Origin: JAFDXJ01 sp038257845
GTDB lineage: Bacteria > Bacteroidota > Bacteroidia > Chitinophagales > Chitinophagaceae
Reading direction: 5' to 3'
Assembly (NCBI GenBank): GCA_038257845.1
Contig: JBBSQL010000012.1
Span: forward strand, 1-64,000
Length of the DNA: 64,000 nt
Shown here: positions 61,456-64,000 of the stretch, piece by piece
Position numbering within the stretch: position 1 is the stretch's first letter
How the letters are laid out: the number at the start of each line of letters is the position of its first letter
Program-made: the position numbers and the translations under genes
Notes under the pieces: model-generated
What the model was told of the DNA's origin: nothing
The model's input: only the letters and a program-made list of their open reading frames with translations
Databases searched by the model: none

Positions 61456-61625
61456 CCTGCTTTTATTTTTTAAAAAATGTTATAAAGTCTTTTTTAAAAA
61501 CATTTATCAAAAAAATTTCGAACAAATAAACCCGGATTTTTTATACGCTTACAATGTATGAAAACTTTTTTTAAAATTCACTCTACTACTTTAAAAAAAT
61601 AATTTTCACAGGAAAAATTCTTTCT

Positions 61626-61633
61626 TATTTTTG
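61626..61633 (+). promoter_or_regulatory. -7 element of the esterase gene
   Basis: TATTTTTG matches TAnnTTTG and lies only 6 bp before the ATG at 61640, which suggests a leaderless or nearly leaderless mRNA. No -33 match. Confidence 0.45.
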
Positions 61634-61639
61634 AAAAAT

Positions 61640-62494
61640 ATGTCATTGGAGAAATTAAGCGCATCCCATGTGCTGGTTGAAGAAAACATCGTCCATTCCA
61701 CTTTTCTCGATAGAGATGTAATCGTAGATGCATACCTGCCAAAAACCGTGAAAGATCCTTCTGATATGAGTTTATTACTTGTGAATGACGGCCAGGATCT
61801 GCGCAGGATGCCATTTAGCGATATCCTGGATGAATTGATTTCGAAAGACGAGATCAGCCAGTTGATTTGTATGGGCATTCATTGTGGCCCGGAAAGGAAA
61901 ATGGAATATGGTGTGGCTGCAACCCCGGATTATATGGGCAGGGGTGCAAAAGCAGGCGCTTATACTGATTTTATTTTCCAGGAATTATTACCTTACCTGA
62001 GAACAAGATATTATTTACCAAATTTCCGCGAAAAATCTTTTGCCGGTTTTTCATTAGGCGGATTGAGTGCATTGGATATTGTATGGAACCACCCGGAAGA
62101 ATTTACAAAATGCGGTGTTTTCAGTGGCTCGCTATGGTGACGCAGTGCATCTTATAAAAATGATTATGATGATGACAAGCATCGCATCATGCATGAACAA
62201 ATGAAAAAAGGTACCTATTTTCCCTGGCTACATTTTTTCTTTGAGTGTGGCGCCGGTGATGAAAGTGCAGACCGAAATAAAAATGGGATCATTGATGTGA
62301 TAGATGATACCCGCGACCTGATCGCTGAATTAAAAAAAATAGGGTATCCTAAAGGCAATATTAAATACCTCGAATTACCCAACGGGAAACACGATGTACC
62401 AACCTGGGCTGCCGCATTTCCTGATTTCTTAAAATGGGGTTGGGGCAAAAAAGAAAATACCCCCAAAAAGAAAAGACTTTTTAAGGGTATTTAA
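61640..62494 (+). pseudogene. Esterase of the alpha/beta-hydrolase family, interrupted by in-frame TGA
   Basis: The frame runs from the ATG at 61640 to 62494 with one internal TGA (62138-62140). The first part holds the esterase-D-like start and the nucleophile elbow GFSLGG (Ser in FAGFSLGGLSALDIV), then SGSLW and the TGA. The second part begins RSASYKND and continues through FECGAGDESADRNKNGIIDVIDDT and the catalytic-His region NGKHDVPTWAAAFPDF. Homologues usually have a second Trp at the stop position (SGSLWWRS), so a TGG to TGA change is likely. It is a nonsense-mutated gene, an assembly error or, less likely, a read-through site. It faces the amidoligase operon, so it may belong to the same pathway. 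Confidence 0.8.
62455..62492. terminator. Bidirectional terminator between esterase and M14 gene
   Basis: AAATACCC and GGGTATTT enclose AAAAAG/CTTTTT. It overlaps the last codons of the esterase gene and serves the convergent genes. Confidence 0.65.
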
Positions 62495-62520
62495 AAAATT
62501 TATTTTATACGCTTCCTCCT

Positions 62521-64000
62521 TTATTCGCCAACAAGGAAAATTGCATTCGAAAACATCAATTTACCATTTTGCCAGAAGAGCCTGAACAATGGATCGTCAG
62601 CGAAAAAGATAATATTGCCGCTGCCATATCCTGTAGCACCGATTAGTGTGCCATCTATCAATTCAGGTTTCAACGTACTGCCTACAAAACCACTTGTATA
62701 ATCAGCCTTTTTTAATGCAGCCACATTCCAGCCATTTTTCATGTAACTATATAAATCTGTATTTTGTTTCAGGGTAAAATAAAATTCAGGATAACCGAAA
62801 GCAAGTGGATGTGAGTTATCTAATGCCAACCTATAAATTGCACCTGGGATACTGGTTTTTAAATAATCTCTTTCCCGCTGGCCATATTTTTTAAGCAAAG
62901 AATAATTCGCAGCAGAATCCGAATTATCTGCATCTTTTGGTTCTTTGAGACTGAAACCAAAATTACCGGAGGCTAGTTGCTCTACTGCACTTTCAATGCT
63001 GATCACTTTGCCTCCCTGGCGGATAAAGCTTTTAATTTTATCCATCGCACTTTTATCATCCTTAAAAGGATAATCTCCATCAGGCAAAATCAATACATTA
63101 TAATCTGTGAGTTTTAAATAATCCCAATCACTGACATTAATAAGTGAAATGGGATATTGCAATGATTCATCAAAGAAATCCCAAACTTCACCTGCGGACT
63201 CTGATGATACATCGCTTCCTGTAAACATCGCTACTTTTGGTGCATGAATGAAAGGTGTTTTATCAGAACCGAAATCATAACCTTTCTGCATAAAGCCGCT
63301 ACTTACTTCTTCAGCCTGGATAGAAAATTGCTGGCAGGCTGTATTGGTTATTGCATTCCAGTTGGAAATATTATTTCCTTTTAATACAATCAATGTTCCG
63401 GGATCATATACTTTATTATTGTAGGTAAATGATTTTTCTGCATAGCGAACCTGCACTTTATTTACCAAAAGATAACTAAGTAATTTGGCCGCATCAAAAG
63501 ATTTATAAGGAATGATTAAACCATAATTGCTTTGAATATTTTGTACTTGTAATGGCCCGTTATATGTGCTCAAATCCAATTTATCTTTCACAGCATAAGC
63601 ATCTACACCATACGCATAAGGAATGGACCAGGCAGTAATATCGTAAGTTGCTGAATCGCTTAATAAACTCCTGGGTTCAAATAAAACTTTTGCATACCTG
63701 CTTTTTGGCTGGTATGAGGAGATTGCTATCTGGTATTTTTTTGCTGAATAATTTTCATCTTTCCCGGTAAAATAATTATATCCGCGGAAATTTGTTTGTG
63801 CTGTTACACCATATTCAATTCCATTATTGGTGAGCAAATCTGCAATGGACTGAATGGTATTTGCATCATCACTCGTGAGCACATAGGTTTTATATAAAAA
63901 TCCGGCACCATTGATATCATCATCATAGAATTTTTTAAATTCATTGACTAAACGATCTGCATATTTTGACGAGGTTTCTATTGTAGAAATACTTGCTGTA
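62521..64000 (-). CDS. C-terminal part of a probable M14 zinc carboxypeptidase (runs off window)
   Basis: The reading frame is open to the window edge, so at least 492 residues of the C-terminal part are visible and the start lies beyond 64000. A GTG at 63882 is only an internal codon. The visible sequence has strands and a glutamine amidotransferase-like fold region: DYNVLILPDGDYPFKDDKSAMDKIKSFIRQGGKVISIESAVEQLA. This layout is typical of the C-terminal half of large Bacteroidota M14 peptidases, but the zinc motifs (HxxE) are outside the window, so the assignment is tentative. No T9SS C-terminal domain is evident at the end (IFLVGE). Confidence 0.5.
   Translation of the reverse strand, partial: TASISTIETSSKYADRLVNEFKKFYDDDINGAGFLYKTYVLTSDDANTIQSIADLLTNNGIEYGVTAQTNFRGYNYFTGKDENYSAKKYQIAISSYQPKSRYAKVLFEPRSLLSDSATYDITAWSIPYAYGVDAYAVKDKLDLSTYNGPLQVQNIQSNYGLIIPYKSFDAAKLLSYLLVNKVQVRYAEKSFTYNNKVYDPGTLIVLKGNNISNWNAITNTACQQFSIQAEEVSSGFMQKGYDFGSDKTPFIHAPKVAMFTGSDVSSESAGEVWDFFDESLQYPISLINVSDWDYLKLTDYNVLILPDGDYPFKDDKSAMDKIKSFIRQGGKVISIESAVEQLASGNFGFSLKEPKDADNSDSAANYSLLKKYGQRERDYLKTSIPGAIYRLALDNSHPLAFGYPEFYFTLKQNTDLYSYMKNGWNVAALKKADYTSGFVGSTLKPELIDGTLIGATGYGSGNIIFFADDPLFRLFWQNGKLMFSNAIFLVGE

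Noticed and set aside
61640..62494. Selenocysteine read-through at the esterase TGA
   Set aside because: The site corresponds to a structural Trp, not a redox Cys, and no bacterial SECIS hairpin was recognised after the TGA.
1..64000. CRISPR arrays, prophage, insertion sequences and rRNA operons
   Set aside because: No regularly spaced repeats, integrase or transposase genes, or rRNA-like sequence were found; the repeats at 1-632 are tRNA and nuclease duplications and at 8030-8154 are REP-like palindromes.

Overview
The window is AT-rich chromosomal DNA from a gliding-lineage member of the Bacteroidota, most likely family Chitinophagaceae. The evidence is a complete gldKLMN locus (core of the type IX secretion system), Bacteroidota-type promoters (TTTG, 19 bp, TAnnTTTG) and the almost complete lack of Shine-Dalgarno sequences. 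Family-typical pairings point the same way: acyl-CoA reductase beside a ferredoxin, DUF4271 beside HemD, and a B12 riboswitch ahead of a BtuB-type receptor. MqnE indicates menaquinone synthesis by the futalosine route. No phage, insertion sequence, rRNA operon or CRISPR array was seen. Most of the window is core genome with a few accessory patches.

Layout. 1-700: a degenerate tandem array of tRNA-Lys, terminator and GIY-YIG nuclease units, with tRNA-like remnants, under one promoter. 750-5215: a short-chain dehydrogenase with a DUF62 protein, a ddl-PASTA-rhodanese operon, and a ferredoxin. 5292-11528: acyl-CoA reductase, a DegP protease, REP-like palindromes, rhomboid, RlmH, SSB and small envelope proteins. 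11610-19700: tRNA-Arg, MarC, a B12-regulated TonB receptor, an M61 peptidase without PDZ, two transporters and a cystathionine gamma-synthase-type enzyme. 19769-31545: TolC and membrane-fusion proteins without a pump, GpsA, HemW, a BamA-like protein, DUF4271, HemD, FkbM and a YyaL-type protein. 31686-36462: gldKLMN.

36592-47181: a candidate small RNA, UvrC, a sigma factor with an anti-sigma factor fused to a predicted outer-membrane barrel, an ABC exporter, a GT25 glycosyltransferase, MqnE, a SPOR protein and an M20 amidohydrolase. 47311-56674: an MlaE permease, a transglutaminase-like gene split by an apparent -1 frameshift at a slippery heptamer, a papain-like protease, a thioredoxin, a DUF4442 protein, tRNA-Glu, gap-pgk and LemA/TPM genes. 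56898-58061: a HicBA-like pair and an orphan membrane protein. 58183-64000: an FAD oxidoreductase, a two-gene ATP-grasp/GCS2 amidoligase operon facing an esterase interrupted by an in-frame TGA, and the C-terminal part of a probable M14 carboxypeptidase that runs off the window.

The best leads for undescribed biology are the amidoligase/esterase cluster, the sigma/dual-membrane anti-sigma pair, the possible programmed frameshift and the tRNA/GIY-YIG array. None is a proven new system from sequence alone.
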